Shown: piece by piece, positions 32,295-40,953 of the stretch
Numbering within the stretch: position 1 is the stretch's first letter
Layout: the number at the start of each line of letters is the position of its first letter
Virus record (IMG/VR): IMGVR_UViG_3300042558_001779
Span: 1-53,196 of that record
Strand: one strand, 5' to 3'
DNA: 53,196 nucleotides
DNA from: a virus
Position numbers and translations under genes: made by a program
Notes under the pieces: generated by a model
What the model was told of the DNA's origin: nothing
Database searches by the model: none
Seen by the model: only the letters and a program-made list of their open reading frames with translations

Positions 32295-33779
32295 ATGCCT
32301 GGAGTAAGTATTTCAACAGCAGTCCGCACAGGTCCTGTCAACGCAGGACTTGCTCCTGCGTCAACTTTTTTCATTGTTGGCGAGACGGAGCGCGGTACTG
32401 ATTCTGTTGCTGTCGCAGTAGCAAGCCTTAGTGATTACGAGGCTTTTTTTGGCGGATACCAAGCAAACAAGTACACATATCAGCAGATTCGCACTTTCTT
32501 TGAAGAAGGTGGCTCACTTGCTTATGTTGCTCGTGTCTCGGCTGGTGTTGCGGCAAAAGCAGTGATTCAGGCAAACCCGTCCAACGCTCCTGGAATTACG
32601 CTGACCGCTGTTGGTCTTGGCGCATGGGGAAACAGTCTTCAGGTTCGCGTTGTCAACAACGAAGATGCAAACTTTGATGTTGCTATCTATTACGGTGGAA
32701 GCACTGAAGGTTTTCTTGTTGAAGAGTTAAATGGCCTGTTGACTCTTGATGCCGCTGTTGAAGCAATTAACAACAGCGTAGCGTTGAGCAGATACTGCAC
32801 AGCAGCATTGACTGCTCTTGCTGATGGTACAGCGAAACTGGAAGACCACGCAGTTGCAGCATTCACACTTGGAGAAGATACCACTCTTTCAGAATCAAAC
32901 TTCATTGCGGCGCTTAGCAAGTTTACTGAAGAACTTGGCGCAGGCTCTGTGGCTATCCCTGGTATCGCAGACGGAACCACCGACGCCACTCTCTACAATG
33001 CAATTAGAGCGCATTGTGTAGCAAACCGTCGCATTGGCCTTCTTTCCTTTCCAAATGGTTTGAATCCTGAAACAGCAGCAACCGCATCTGTTTCTTATGG
33101 CGCTGGCGACAACGCTAATCACGAATATCTTGCGATGTACTACCCTTGGGTGACAATTCCTTCTGGCTCTGGAACAACATTGACAATTCCGCCCGAAGCA
33201 TATGTTGCAGCAGCCCGTTCAAAAGCACATAACCGTGTTGGTTCTTGGCAGCCATTTGCTGGCGTTAACTCAGAATCAAAATTCGTCACTGGTGTTGCGA
33301 CAGGTATGAGCCGCACTCAAGCGCAATCACTTGATGACAGTCGCGTTAATGCAATCCGCATTATTGGCGGAACTGTTCGCATCTACGGCGCTCGTTCTCA
33401 CTCTCTGAACACTACGCAGTGGCGTTTTATTACACACCGAGACACAATGAACTACATCATTGAAGAGTGCGAATCCGCTCTTGAACCTCTTGTATTCTCT
33501 GTCATCAATGGTCGTAGGACTGTCTACGCTGACATCGCTACTACTTTGAAGGGTGTTTTGGAGCCAATCCGTATGGCTGGTGGATTATTTGAAGGTTTCG
33601 ACCTTTATGGTCGTCAGGTTGATTATGGATATACAGTTAGAGTTGATGATGGCATTAACCCTATTGCTCAACTTGAATCTGGTCTTGTTAAAGCGCAAAT
33701 TGGAGTTCGTATCTCCAGTATTGGCGACAAGATTGAAGTAACAGTTACCAAGTCAAACTTGACAGCAACTCTCGTTTAA
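32295..33779 (+). CDS. Tail sheath protein
   Basis: This 494-aa protein forms the contractile outer tail tube and marks the phage as a myovirus. The N-terminus is MPGVSISTAVRTGPVNAG. The first domain has FIVGETERG, SLSDYEAFFGGY and FFEEGGSLAYVARV (about 26-85). The C-terminal sheath core has HNRVGSWQPFAGVN, NAIRIIGGTVRIYGARS (about 355-372), WRFITHRDTMNYIIE and IGVRISSIGDKIEVTVTK (about 470-487). These are hallmarks of the sheath family. A GGAGGGT ribosome site and a 67-bp gap, with TATACT as a possible -10 box at about 32233, precede it. Confidence 0.95.
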   Translation: MPGVSISTAVRTGPVNAGLAPASTFFIVGETERGTDSVAVAVASLSDYEAFFGGYQANKYTYQQIRTFFEEGGSLAYVARVSAGVAAKAVIQANPSNAPGITLTAVGLGAWGNSLQVRVVNNEDANFDVAIYYGGSTEGFLVEELNGLLTLDAAVEAINNSVALSRYCTAALTALADGTAKLEDHAVAAFTLGEDTTLSESNFIAALSKFTEELGAGSVAIPGIADGTTDATLYNAIRAHCVANRRIGLLSFPNGLNPETAATASVSYGAGDNANHEYLAMYYPWVTIPSGSGTTLTIPPEAYVAAARSKAHNRVGSWQPFAGVNSESKFVTGVATGMSRTQAQSLDDSRVNAIRIIGGTVRIYGARSHSLNTTQWRFITHRDTMNYIIEECESALEPLVFSVINGRRTVYADIATTLKGVLEPIRMAGGLFEGFDLYGRQVDYGYTVRVDDGINPIAQLESGLVKAQIGVRISSIGDKIEVTVTKSNLTATLV

Positions 33780-33791
33780 CGGAGGAAAAAA

Positions 33792-34340
33792 ATGACAACA
33801 GCCCCAGCGATTAAAAAGTTTGCTTCTCAGCGGAGTATTCTAGCGAAAATTTCTTTGAACTCAGGACAGACAGTTACTGGCTTAGATGCCACTTCTTTCA
33901 GTGATGCGTTTGCCCAGGTTTCTGGCGGAGAAATTACTGCTTCTGTAGAAAAAATCTATAGAGGCGGAAGCACTTTTCCTGAAACTCTTTGTGCCCCATC
34001 GGAAATTGGTGACATCACTCTTACTGATTTCTTAGAGTATGAAGAGTCCCCTGCTGCTACTGGTAGTTTTTATGCCAAGATGCAAATTCTCCGCCAATAT
34101 GTTGGTCGTATCTATTTTGATATTTCTGTCATGACTTATGACTGTGATTTGGCTGTCCCTGGCTCTGAGCGTTTGTACACGAAGGCTCTTCTTGTTGGTT
34201 TGACTGAGGCTGATGGTGATGCTTCTTCGGGTGCCCCAGCAACATTCGCACTTACTTTCAGCATTTCCACGATTTCTCCATCAGTTACAGGTGCTGGCTC
34301 AACAACTACAACAACTACAACTACAACTACAACCGCATAA
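33792..34340 (+). CDS. Tail tube protein with poly-threonine end
   Basis: This 182-aa protein directly follows the sheath gene (12 bp, GGAGG site), as tube genes do. The core is beta-rich: ISLNSGQTV, FAQVSGGEITASVEKIYRGGSTFPETL, GDITLTDFLEY, RIYFDISVMTYDC and APATFALTFSISTI, read as separate motifs. This fits the gp19/tube fold. The C-terminus ends in a run of eleven Thr residues and an Ala, coded by an ACA/ACT repeat (about 34298-34334). The run length may vary between strains by replication slippage. Confidence 0.85.
   Translation: MTTAPAIKKFASQRSILAKISLNSGQTVTGLDATSFSDAFAQVSGGEITASVEKIYRGGSTFPETLCAPSEIGDITLTDFLEYEESPAATGSFYAKMQILRQYVGRIYFDISVMTYDCDLAVPGSERLYTKALLVGLTEADGDASSGAPATFALTFSISTISPSVTGAGSTTTTTTTTTTTA
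34298..34336 (+). repeat. ACA/ACT triplet repeat coding poly-Thr
   Basis: A run of ACA and ACT codons at the end of the tail tube gene makes eleven consecutive Thr. The pure triplet pattern is a microsatellite that can gain or lose whole codons without shifting the frame. Confidence 0.85.
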
Positions 34341-34341
34341 A

Positions 34342-34364
34342 TAGCAAAAGTTGCTAAATAGCAA
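34342..34364 (+). promoter_or_regulatory. Two mutually exclusive hairpins between tube and chaperone genes
   Basis: The order TAGCAA (34342-34347), TTGCTA (34351-34356), TAGCAA (34359-34364) lets the middle element pair with either flank, so only one of two 6-bp hairpins can form at a time. It lies in the 49-bp gap behind the highly expressed tube gene. No T run follows, so it may be a weak attenuator, a processing site or chance. Confidence 0.35.
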
Positions 34365-34389
34365 GTAGTGCTGTGCTAGTGTTTCGACC

Positions 34390-34920
34390 ATGAGCGATAC
34401 ACCTTCATCATTTACAGTCGTGTCAAACATTGACACACCATCTCCCGCACTTTCATCAATGGACAGCAACAATGTTCTGTCTCGTTTGAAGGATGTTGTA
34501 GGAAAGCGCGTTGAGCGCAAGACGGTTGAAATCAATGTTCCAGAAAGACAAGGGGTTTCAATCCTTGTTTCACCGAACATCACACAAAACCAGTTGAAAG
34601 CATGGCGTCGTAACGCTGGCGAAGACACCAAAAACGGTCTTGATACACTCAAGTTTGCATGTTCTGTTGTTGGACACACAACAAAATCAATCCTCATTGA
34701 CGGTGTAGTAGCAGTTGGCGAGAATGGTTACGAGTTGACCTTTGCTTCTCCAGAAATTCTTGAGATGACAAACACTACTCGTCCTCTTCCAGACTGTGTA
34801 CACGCGTTCTTTGGTACAGAGCCACATATCGAGGCTGCTGCTGTAGCCATCATGGAGGCCGCAGGGTACGGTGACACCGTTGATGCCGTGGACCCTACGC
34901 TGAACTCTACTACGAACTAG
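34390..34920 (+). CDS. Tail assembly chaperone, short form (zero frame)
   Basis: This 176-aa protein between tube and tape measure genes is in the usual place of the tail assembly chaperone that coats the tape measure during assembly. The core has VSILVSPNITQNQLKAWRR (about 56-74), LKFACSVVGHTTKSIL and YELTFASPEILEM. It ends at the TAG at 34918. A second open frame, -1 relative to it, overlaps the last codons and runs to 35084. The long form is expected from a ribosomal frameshift. No strong ribosome site is seen before the ATG. Confidence 0.8.
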   Translation: MSDTPSSFTVVSNIDTPSPALSSMDSNNVLSRLKDVVGKRVERKTVEINVPERQGVSILVSPNITQNQLKAWRRNAGEDTKNGLDTLKFACSVVGHTTKSILIDGVVAVGENGYELTFASPEILEMTNTTRPLPDCVHAFFGTEPHIEAAAVAIMEAAGYGDTVDAVDPTLNSTTN

Positions 34921-35084
34921 TAGAGGACACCAGAATCATCAGTGCTGCGAGGCTTGGTGAACTTTTTGGCACAGACCCAATTCAAATATTGAACTGTTCT
35001 GAAGAGGAATGGTTGATAAGGATGGCATGTGGTAAAGTTATTCAGGACGACCGTGAAGAACAGGCTAGGCAGTCTCGTCAATAA
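34884..35084 (+). CDS. Frameshift extension of the tail assembly chaperone (long form)
   Basis: This frame, -1 to the chaperone, has no usable start. It is closed upstream by a TGA at 34881-34883 and open from 34884 to the TAA at 35082-35084. It encodes about 65 residues with YYELVEDTRIISAARLGELF and EEEWLIRMACGKVIQDDREEQ, the typical acid-rich C-terminal extension of phage tail chaperones. Joined after residue 169 or so of the short form it would give a protein of about 231 aa. Shift window: 34884-34917. Confidence 0.8.
   Translation, partial: CRGPYAELYYELVEDTRIISAARLGELFGTDPIQILNCSEEEWLIRMACGKVIQDDREEQARQSRQ
34893..34925 (+). promoter_or_regulatory. Programmed -1 frameshift signal: slip site and hairpin
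   Basis: The likely slip site is C-CCT-ACG at 34893-34899, where the Pro tRNA on CCT can re-pair with CCC. Five bases later begins a perfect 8-bp hairpin, CTCTACTA with TAGTAGAG (34905-34912 with 34918-34925), with a 5-nt loop. The stem includes the zero-frame TAG. A slip site, a 5-nt spacer and a hairpin are the standard parts of a -1 signal, though the heptamer is not canonical in its second half. Confidence 0.6.
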
Positions 35085-35120
35085 TTGGTCTGATTCTGCA
35101 GTGTTTTAAGGACAAGTCGT

Positions 35121-38100
35121 ATGGCTGATGTCAAAATTACAATCGACATTGATGCTGATACAGCCGCAATAGATAGGGTACGCCAAAAACTGCGTCGTCT
35201 TTGTTCGGAAGTCGAAGATTGTTCTGACACGATGGACAAGCACAGTACCAGTCTTAGGGATTTAGGAAAAGCCCAAGACGACAACGGTAAAAAAAGCACT
35301 AAGAACGGCAGTATTTTTGGCAAACTTGGCAAATCAACAAAGTCCTTAACGAAGTTACTCGGTACTTTAGCGAAATTTGGTTGGAAGTTTCTTGCCATTG
35401 AGGCTGCTTTAGCCTTGGCTGTAATTGCTTCTGCTGGACCTTTGATGAAATTAGGAAGTTTGGCCACAAAGGGCTATCAAATTGCGCTAAGCGGTCTTGG
35501 ATATGCTTTTACTGCTGCCGCAGCAGCAGCAGCAGCGTTCCTTGCAGCCCAAAGACAGTTTCAATCTGTCCAGTTTGCTCCAGCATACTTTGAAGGAGCG
35601 CTAACCACCGAAGACCGTTTTGTTGCAGCATCTGGCGCAATGAAAATGTTTGTTGACAATGCAGACCTTGCTGTTATTGGAACAAAAGGTCTTAGTGCTG
35701 CTTTTAAAACACTTTCTGACCAGCAGCCTGTCACGGGTGAAACAGTGGCGGTTTATCGCGAACTAAGCAACTACACCGCAGGTATGGGTGGAGACATGGA
35801 AAAAGGTTCGCAAGCAATGGCGAAATTCCTTGCCCAGTTCCAAAAAGACAAGACCATGACAGCAGCGGTTAAAGAGGCTGGAAAAGAACTTGGACCAGGA
35901 TTTGCAAAGATTCTTAAAGAAGCAAACGCGCTTGGTTTAACAACATATGACAAATTTACCAAGGGTGCAATGTCTGGTGAACTTGGAGAAACATTTAAGA
36001 AATACGCGGGTCAACTTGATGCCGTAAACAACACTCTTATCGGAAGATTTAAACAGGCATTTGCTGGAATCAAGGCAACATTTATGGAAATGGGTGAGCC
36101 GCTTCTCGGTCCTATTTCTGAACAAATTCCACGAATTGCAAATATTATTGATGCGCTTCTTTTTAGAATTCGCGGAAGTGTAGTTGCTATTGGTAGCGGA
36201 AGTTTGCTTACTGGTCTTGTAAATGCTTTTGAGAAGGCAGCGATATTTATTGGAAATGTGGCTACCAACACTGGCGAGGCTGGAAAAATCATTGATGGAA
36301 TGAAAAAATCGTGGAATTTCATTCGAGATGCTTTTGAAAAAATACAGGATTATCTGCGTCCGTTGGTTGCTGCTTCCGAGGTTCTTGGTCGTATCGCTAT
36401 GGAATTGTTTAAAATTTTTGGCGGCGGTCTAGATAATAAGATTAAAGATTTCAGCACAATGTTGGTTGATAACGAACAAAAGTTCCAGGATTTTTTCAAA
36501 GGTTTGGGCGACCTTGTTGTCGGGTTTGGAAAATTTGGCGCTGTTGTTACAGATTTGTTTATTGAATTGTTGCCTGGTCTAGGGAAGACGCTTAGCCTTC
36601 TCGGGGATTTGTACGAGATGTTGGCAAAAATCATTTCACCGCTTAAATTTATATTTAAAATGATTATGGGTGTAGCAAAGGCTATCGACTTTGTTTTAAA
36701 TCCTATTTTGACTGTCGTTGAAAAAATGACTTTTGGGGTTGTTGCTTTCAAAGATGTTATTCAGGGTTTGACTGCTGCCGTTCTGGCTTTTGCTGCTGCA
36801 ATGCTTGTATCTAGTAAGGCGCGAGGCGCAGGGAAGAAATTGTTTTCTAATATGGCCGATGAGGCTATGGATGGTGGCGGCGGTAAAAAGGGAGGATTTA
36901 AAAAGGCAGGAAAATTTCTTGGCAAAGGAACTAAGGGTCTCGGCAAAGGGATAATGAGTTTCGGCAGGGGTCTTGGAAATGTTGGAACAAAGTTTGCAGG
37001 GAAGATTGGAATGGGCGGCGGAGGCGGAGGTCTCGGAGTTGGCGGTACGGGTGCTGCTGCTGCATTAGCACCACTTGCCATTGCTGCTGGTTCTGCATAC
37101 GCTGGTTCTAAGGTTGGAGGGTTTGCTAGCGACAAGTTATTCAATGATGACAGTGTTTTAAGTAAAACTGGTGGTGCGGCGGTCGGTGCAGTTTCTGGCG
37201 GTGCAACTGGAGCAATGATTGGTGCTGGAATTGGTTCTGTTTTTGGTGGCGTGGGCGCTGTTCCTGGTGCTGTTATTGGTGCTGCAGTTGGGGCAATCTT
37301 TGGTGGTATTAGCGGATGGATTAAGGCTGGTAAAGAAAAGAAAGAAGCCCGCAAAGCCGCCGACTCTATACTTAAAAATTATGGCGAGGGCATGGACAAG
37401 GCCATTGAAAATGGTGACATACAAGCACTTTTGGGTTCTAGAACAAAAGCAATGAAAGAACTAGAAGGTCTTGCTGGCTCTAACAAGTACGGTTCTAAAG
37501 AAGTCAAAAAGCGTCGTCAGGAAATTGAAAAACTTAACAAACAAGTTGATACCTATGTAGGAAATGCTGGAAATTTCAAACAGTTCGGCGGCATGGACGC
37601 TGATGGAATGAATAAAATGTTGTCGGAGCAGGGCATAGCAGCCGACGCAGCAAAAAATGAAATCTTAAATGTTTTTAAGATTATGCGTGAAGGTGGAATA
37701 GATGTTGGTCAAGCATGGGATACGACGATGGGGGAAATCAACCAGAAGATGCTTGAACTCAGGCTTGCCATGTTTCAACCCGTACAAAGTGAACTTACGG
37801 GTCTTATGGATGCTGTTGATGCCGCGCAGCAACAGGCGCTTGCAGAAAACGGAAGCGAAAAATCTGTTACCAAGTTCTTGGAGACAGCATACGAATTTGC
37901 TCTTGGACAGGCTGGTGGCGACGCTATTAAGGCAACAGCGATTATGCAAAAGACGCTCAATACCGCATATGGTCCTAATGGTGCTTTAAATAAAATTGCT
38001 GGAAAAGTTCAAGAACAAACAACTGCACTGAACTTGTTTGACCCTCAAACTCTTATTGACCAAATGAATCAAACTGGTCAACTTCAAACAGCAGGAAACG

Positions 38101-38534
38101 CTCTTGAATCAATGACTGGTGGACAGATGGGGTCTTCTGGTGAACTTCAAATGTTGATTCAAGAAAGAGTTATGAATGCTGGTGAGGGCGGCGCTGCGGA
38201 AATGGACAAAATTAACACTCTTTTGAGGGCTTCCGCAACAGGTGAAATTAGCGCCGACAGAGTTGCAATGATGCTTGCTGACAAGACTGGAACATTAACT
38301 CCAGATATTATGATTGGCCGTCTAAATCATATGCGCGCAAAGAACGCAGAAGCAGAGGCAGAAGGACGAGAAGCGCCTTTTAAGCCTGTAAATACACAAA
38401 CAATTGATGTTGGCGGTGTCAGTATTCAACTTTCTGGTTTCATTAATGATGACAAAACAGCCAAGAGGATTGCAAAAATGATTTCTGAAGAAGTTGCAGC
38501 ACAAACAGCAAGAAGAAATGGAACTGGTTCCTAA
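35121..38534 (+). CDS. Tape measure protein
   Basis: This 1137-aa protein sets tail length and is ejected ahead of the DNA. Its length would predict a tail of very roughly 170 nm by the usual 0.15 nm per residue rule. The N-terminus has VKITIDIDADTAAIDRVRQKL. Hydrophobic segments lie at about 93-150 (with a nine-Ala run) and about 545-570. A Gly-rich zipper stretch of GAxxG repeats (about 690-735) looks membrane-active. The rest is helical. It follows the chaperone by 36 bp with an AAGGAC site, and its stop overlaps the next start by 1 bp. Confidence 0.93.
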   Translation: MADVKITIDIDADTAAIDRVRQKLRRLCSEVEDCSDTMDKHSTSLRDLGKAQDDNGKKSTKNGSIFGKLGKSTKSLTKLLGTLAKFGWKFLAIEAALALAVIASAGPLMKLGSLATKGYQIALSGLGYAFTAAAAAAAAFLAAQRQFQSVQFAPAYFEGALTTEDRFVAASGAMKMFVDNADLAVIGTKGLSAAFKTLSDQQPVTGETVAVYRELSNYTAGMGGDMEKGSQAMAKFLAQFQKDKTMTAAVKEAGKELGPGFAKILKEANALGLTTYDKFTKGAMSGELGETFKKYAGQLDAVNNTLIGRFKQAFAGIKATFMEMGEPLLGPISEQIPRIANIIDALLFRIRGSVVAIGSGSLLTGLVNAFEKAAIFIGNVATNTGEAGKIIDGMKKSWNFIRDAFEKIQDYLRPLVAASEVLGRIAMELFKIFGGGLDNKIKDFSTMLVDNEQKFQDFFKGLGDLVVGFGKFGAVVTDLFIELLPGLGKTLSLLGDLYEMLAKIISPLKFIFKMIMGVAKAIDFVLNPILTVVEKMTFGVVAFKDVIQGLTAAVLAFAAAMLVSSKARGAGKKLFSNMADEAMDGGGGKKGGFKKAGKFLGKGTKGLGKGIMSFGRGLGNVGTKFAGKIGMGGGGGGLGVGGTGAAAALAPLAIAAGSAYAGSKVGGFASDKLFNDDSVLSKTGGAAVGAVSGGATGAMIGAGIGSVFGGVGAVPGAVIGAAVGAIFGGISGWIKAGKEKKEARKAADSILKNYGEGMDKAIENGDIQALLGSRTKAMKELEGLAGSNKYGSKEVKKRRQEIEKLNKQVDTYVGNAGNFKQFGGMDADGMNKMLSEQGIAADAAKNEILNVFKIMREGGIDVGQAWDTTMGEINQKMLELRLAMFQPVQSELTGLMDAVDAAQQQALAENGSEKSVTKFLETAYEFALGQAGGDAIKATAIMQKTLNTAYGPNGALNKIAGKVQEQTTALNLFDPQTLIDQMNQTGQLQTAGNALESMTGGQMGSSGELQMLIQERVMNAGEGGAAEMDKINTLLRASATGEISADRVAMMLADKTGTLTPDIMIGRLNHMRAKNAEAEAEGREAPFKPVNTQTIDVGGVSIQLSGFINDDKTAKRIAKMISEEVAAQTARRNGTGS

Positions 38535-39331
38535 TGCCAACTCAAGACAACAGAGAAATACTTAGATATAGAGGAATAGCGACACCTTCGACAACATTAG
38601 AAGCAACTCGCACTGCAGCGTTGGGAAGACTTGTCTTAAATGCTGAGGCTCTTAGTTCAAATATTAACGCAGAGTATATTACAACAACAAATCCTAACGG
38701 TGTAGTTGCTGTTAACAGTAATCCTTATATGAGACTTCTCCCGAATGTTGCGACCGACACAACATACGATTTTTATTTTCCGTTTGCTCCGCAGAGCATT
38801 TCTTACACTGATTTGTCTGATGAAGTTTCCGAAATCCCTCGTGCTGGAACAACGCCACTGGTTGTATTTACATCTCATAAATTATTGAAGATAAGTTTTG
38901 AATTTCTTCTTGCTGTTCCTTATGACGGAATGCAACTTAATATTGAATCAAGTATTGATTTGCTGCGTATTTTTTCGACATCTTCACATAGAAACATAAT
39001 TTTTTTCAATATGGATTCGACGATGACTTCTGCATGGCAATACCGTAGAGGACCGCTTGCTTCTACTCTTTATTTCACTATTACGGATATGACTTTTGAT
39101 GCTCGTATGAGAAATTCTTTTGGAAGAATTACGCAGGCTGTTGTCAATATGAGTCTTATTGAAAACCAGAACCCCACGATGACTGTTGTAAGGGTTCCTC
39201 CTTTTGAAAAAAAACCAAAACCTAAGCGTGGTGGCGGTCCTGGCACAAGCACGAATACAGAAAGAGCGCCTTCATTCGCTCAAACAGGTAGAGATGTTGT
39301 AGAAGCAACACCATCATTTAGGCTCCGATGA
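38534..39331 (+). CDS. Baseplate / tail hub-associated protein
   Basis: This 265-aa protein directly follows the tape measure. The core has YDFYFPFAPQSISYTDLSDE (about 77-96), a strand TPLVVFTSHKLLKISFEFLLA and an IIFFNMDSTMTSAWQYR region. It ends in a Lys/Pro/Gly-rich disordered tail. The pattern recalls proteins at the tube-baseplate junction of myoviruses that often carry or bind LysM domains. No clear LysM motif is seen here. It overlaps the tape measure stop by 1 bp and the next gene by 4 bp. Confidence 0.65.
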   Translation: MPTQDNREILRYRGIATPSTTLEATRTAALGRLVLNAEALSSNINAEYITTTNPNGVVAVNSNPYMRLLPNVATDTTYDFYFPFAPQSISYTDLSDEVSEIPRAGTTPLVVFTSHKLLKISFEFLLAVPYDGMQLNIESSIDLLRIFSTSSHRNIIFFNMDSTMTSAWQYRRGPLASTLYFTITDMTFDARMRNSFGRITQAVVNMSLIENQNPTMTVVRVPPFEKKPKPKRGGGPGTSTNTERAPSFAQTGRDVVEATPSFRLR

Positions 39332-40341
39332 GCGCTATACAGCCTGCTTTTCGTCCACAATTACTCCTTTCTTCAACAGATGGAGTAGTTCGAGACATTG
39401 GCGAAACCATTATTTCTACAAGCCTTAACTACACTATGGATGCGGGGGTTGAACTTAGGGTAGAGATTGTCGATGAATCGATGTCAATGTTAAAGGCTGG
39501 ATATTTTAGGCTTGGACAAAGATATGATTTTGTTCAATACAACAACCCGTCGGAAATTTTTGTGGGTTTAGGTTATGCTTCAGAAAGTTTTACGCTTGTG
39601 TCTCTTGATGTAAAACAGGGAAATGGCGAGATGGCTAATATTGCTTTGTCTTTTCAGGACACTAATTTTAGTGATTTAAAAAGAGATTTTAAACCGCAGG
39701 CGTATCGTGCTGCAAATGGATTTTCATACGCGCGCAATGTTGCAAAAAAATATAAGTTGAATTTTATTGGTGAAGAATTAAAAGGAAAACAAGAAACCAT
39801 CAAGGTAAAGGTAAGAAGAAACACTGAGTCGGTATGGTCCATTTTGCAAAAAAGTGCATCGGATAATCAGTTCCTTTGTTTTATAAGTAACGGAACTTTA
39901 TATTTTGCATCTCCAAAGTATTTGATTGGTAGATGGGGAATTGATGTGGTGAACTTTACCCCTGATGGGGAGAAAAAAGAACGCGCTTTTAGGTATATTC
40001 CCTTACAGTACCCTACTCCCGATAATGAGACACGATATTTTTTGACGGAATTGCCTCAGTTAAGAAAGTCTCTTGATTCGCCTAAGGTTGCCGAAGGAAG
40101 CGCAACTATTTTTGGTGGTTCTTCTCGCTATTTGCGCGCTGGAATGACAGCGATGTTGTACGGAGTCAACTTTCAATTTGATAATGCTTATCTTATTACA
40201 TCTGTTGACTATCAGGTGGATTCCAATGAACCCACCCAGATTACATTTGCCAACATCAGTAGCCTCGCGCCTGCAGATAAAGCAAGAGTTGATAAAAAAA
40301 TTGCCGAAGTTACGGTTATTTCAGGGACTGGTACATCATGA
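39328..40341 (+). CDS. Baseplate hub protein (gpD/gp27-like)
   Basis: This 337-aa beta-rich protein has strands near the start (LNYTMDAGVELRVEIVDES), then DFVQYNNPSEIFVGLGYASESF (split), an NVAKKYKLNFIGEEL helix (about 139-153), RNTESVWSILQKSASDNQFLCF, and a late YLRAGMTAMLYGVNF...AYLITSVDYQVD part. Phage hub proteins of the gpD/gp27 type have this repeated sandwich layout, and the OB-fold gene that follows is its usual partner. It overlaps both neighbours by 4 bp. Confidence 0.8.
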   Translation: MSAIQPAFRPQLLLSSTDGVVRDIGETIISTSLNYTMDAGVELRVEIVDESMSMLKAGYFRLGQRYDFVQYNNPSEIFVGLGYASESFTLVSLDVKQGNGEMANIALSFQDTNFSDLKRDFKPQAYRAANGFSYARNVAKKYKLNFIGEELKGKQETIKVKVRRNTESVWSILQKSASDNQFLCFISNGTLYFASPKYLIGRWGIDVVNFTPDGEKKERAFRYIPLQYPTPDNETRYFLTELPQLRKSLDSPKVAEGSATIFGGSSRYLRAGMTAMLYGVNFQFDNAYLITSVDYQVDSNEPTQITFANISSLAPADKARVDKKIAEVTVISGTGTS

Positions 40342-40631
40342 TGCTTGGCGGAGTTTACGACCCGTTTTCCAATATTGCTGGAAGCGAAGATATTGAAGAT
40401 GTTGTTTCCCCTGGTGTCCATGTTGGGATTGTAAAAAGATACATTAGTTCGACTCATTCGTGCATGGTGCTTATCCCATCTGTTAACGATACTGACTCAA
40501 TTGGCCCAGTAAGAATTATGAAGCCGTTGCAGGGGGGGACAGTCTCTGCTCCTGCCATCAACTCAAAAGTTGTTGTTGGTTTTCTTGATGGAAAATTCAA
40601 CAATGCTATTATTTTGGGCTATCTTGCATAG
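40338..40631 (+). CDS. Baseplate OB-fold protein (gpV/gp5-like, spike base)
   Basis: This 97-aa protein has GVHVGIVKRY (about 27-36), CMVLIPSV (about 42-49), GPVRIMKPLQGG and a VVVGFLDGKFNNAIILGYL end. This is the gp5 N-terminal OB-fold of baseplate assembly proteins that seat on the hub. It has only the OB domain and no needle or lysozyme domain, so the tip must be another gene or absent. Its start overlaps the hub stop (ATGATG). Confidence 0.82.
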   Translation: MMLGGVYDPFSNIAGSEDIEDVVSPGVHVGIVKRYISSTHSCMVLIPSVNDTDSIGPVRIMKPLQGGTVSAPAINSKVVVGFLDGKFNNAIILGYLA

Positions 40632-40651
40632 TTATATGGGAGAATAGAGCA

Positions 40652-40945
40652 GTGAATACCCTTTCTGTCCCTTTTAGATTTACGAATACTGGCTCTGTTG
40701 CGCAACACGCAGAAGGGTCTAGTTCCTATTACACTCATATTTTGTCAAATGTTCTTCAAACAGAACCTGGCGAATTAGCATTAGACGCATCTTTCGGTAC
40801 AGAAGACCCAACATTTGAAGCAATCAACCGTGCAACGCTCGTTGAGATGGCAGCAAAATATGTTCAAGAAATTAGAATTGATAACATTTCTACTTTTATC
40901 AACGATAACGGCAATGAACAAATTATCATTTCGTTTCAACTATAG
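40652..40945 (+). CDS. gp25/GPW-like baseplate wedge protein
   Basis: This 97-aa protein is of the T4 gp25/P2 gpW type, a wedge component that touches the sheath and starts its assembly. Motifs are LSVPFRFTNTGSVAQHAEG (about 4-22), QTEPGELALDASFG (about 36-49) with the expected EPGE-like segment, and an I-R-I-D-N strand followed by a terminal strand. The start is a GTG with a GGGAG site. Baseplate J follows 8 bp later, as usual for this gene pair. Confidence 0.85.
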   Translation: MNTLSVPFRFTNTGSVAQHAEGSSSYYTHILSNVLQTEPGELALDASFGTEDPTFEAINRATLVEMAAKYVQEIRIDNISTFINDNGNEQIIISFQL

Positions 40946-40953
40946 GAGACAAA

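Noticed and set aside
34884-35084. Separate gene or +1 frameshift for the chaperone extension
   Set aside because: No ATG, GTG or TTG in a sensible place opens the frame, and the +1 frame meets a TGA at 34901; only -1 connects.
36761-37354. 197-aa minus-strand open frame opposite the tape measure gene
   Set aside because: Pro/Ala-rich mirror of the Gly-rich tape measure segment; no ribosome site.
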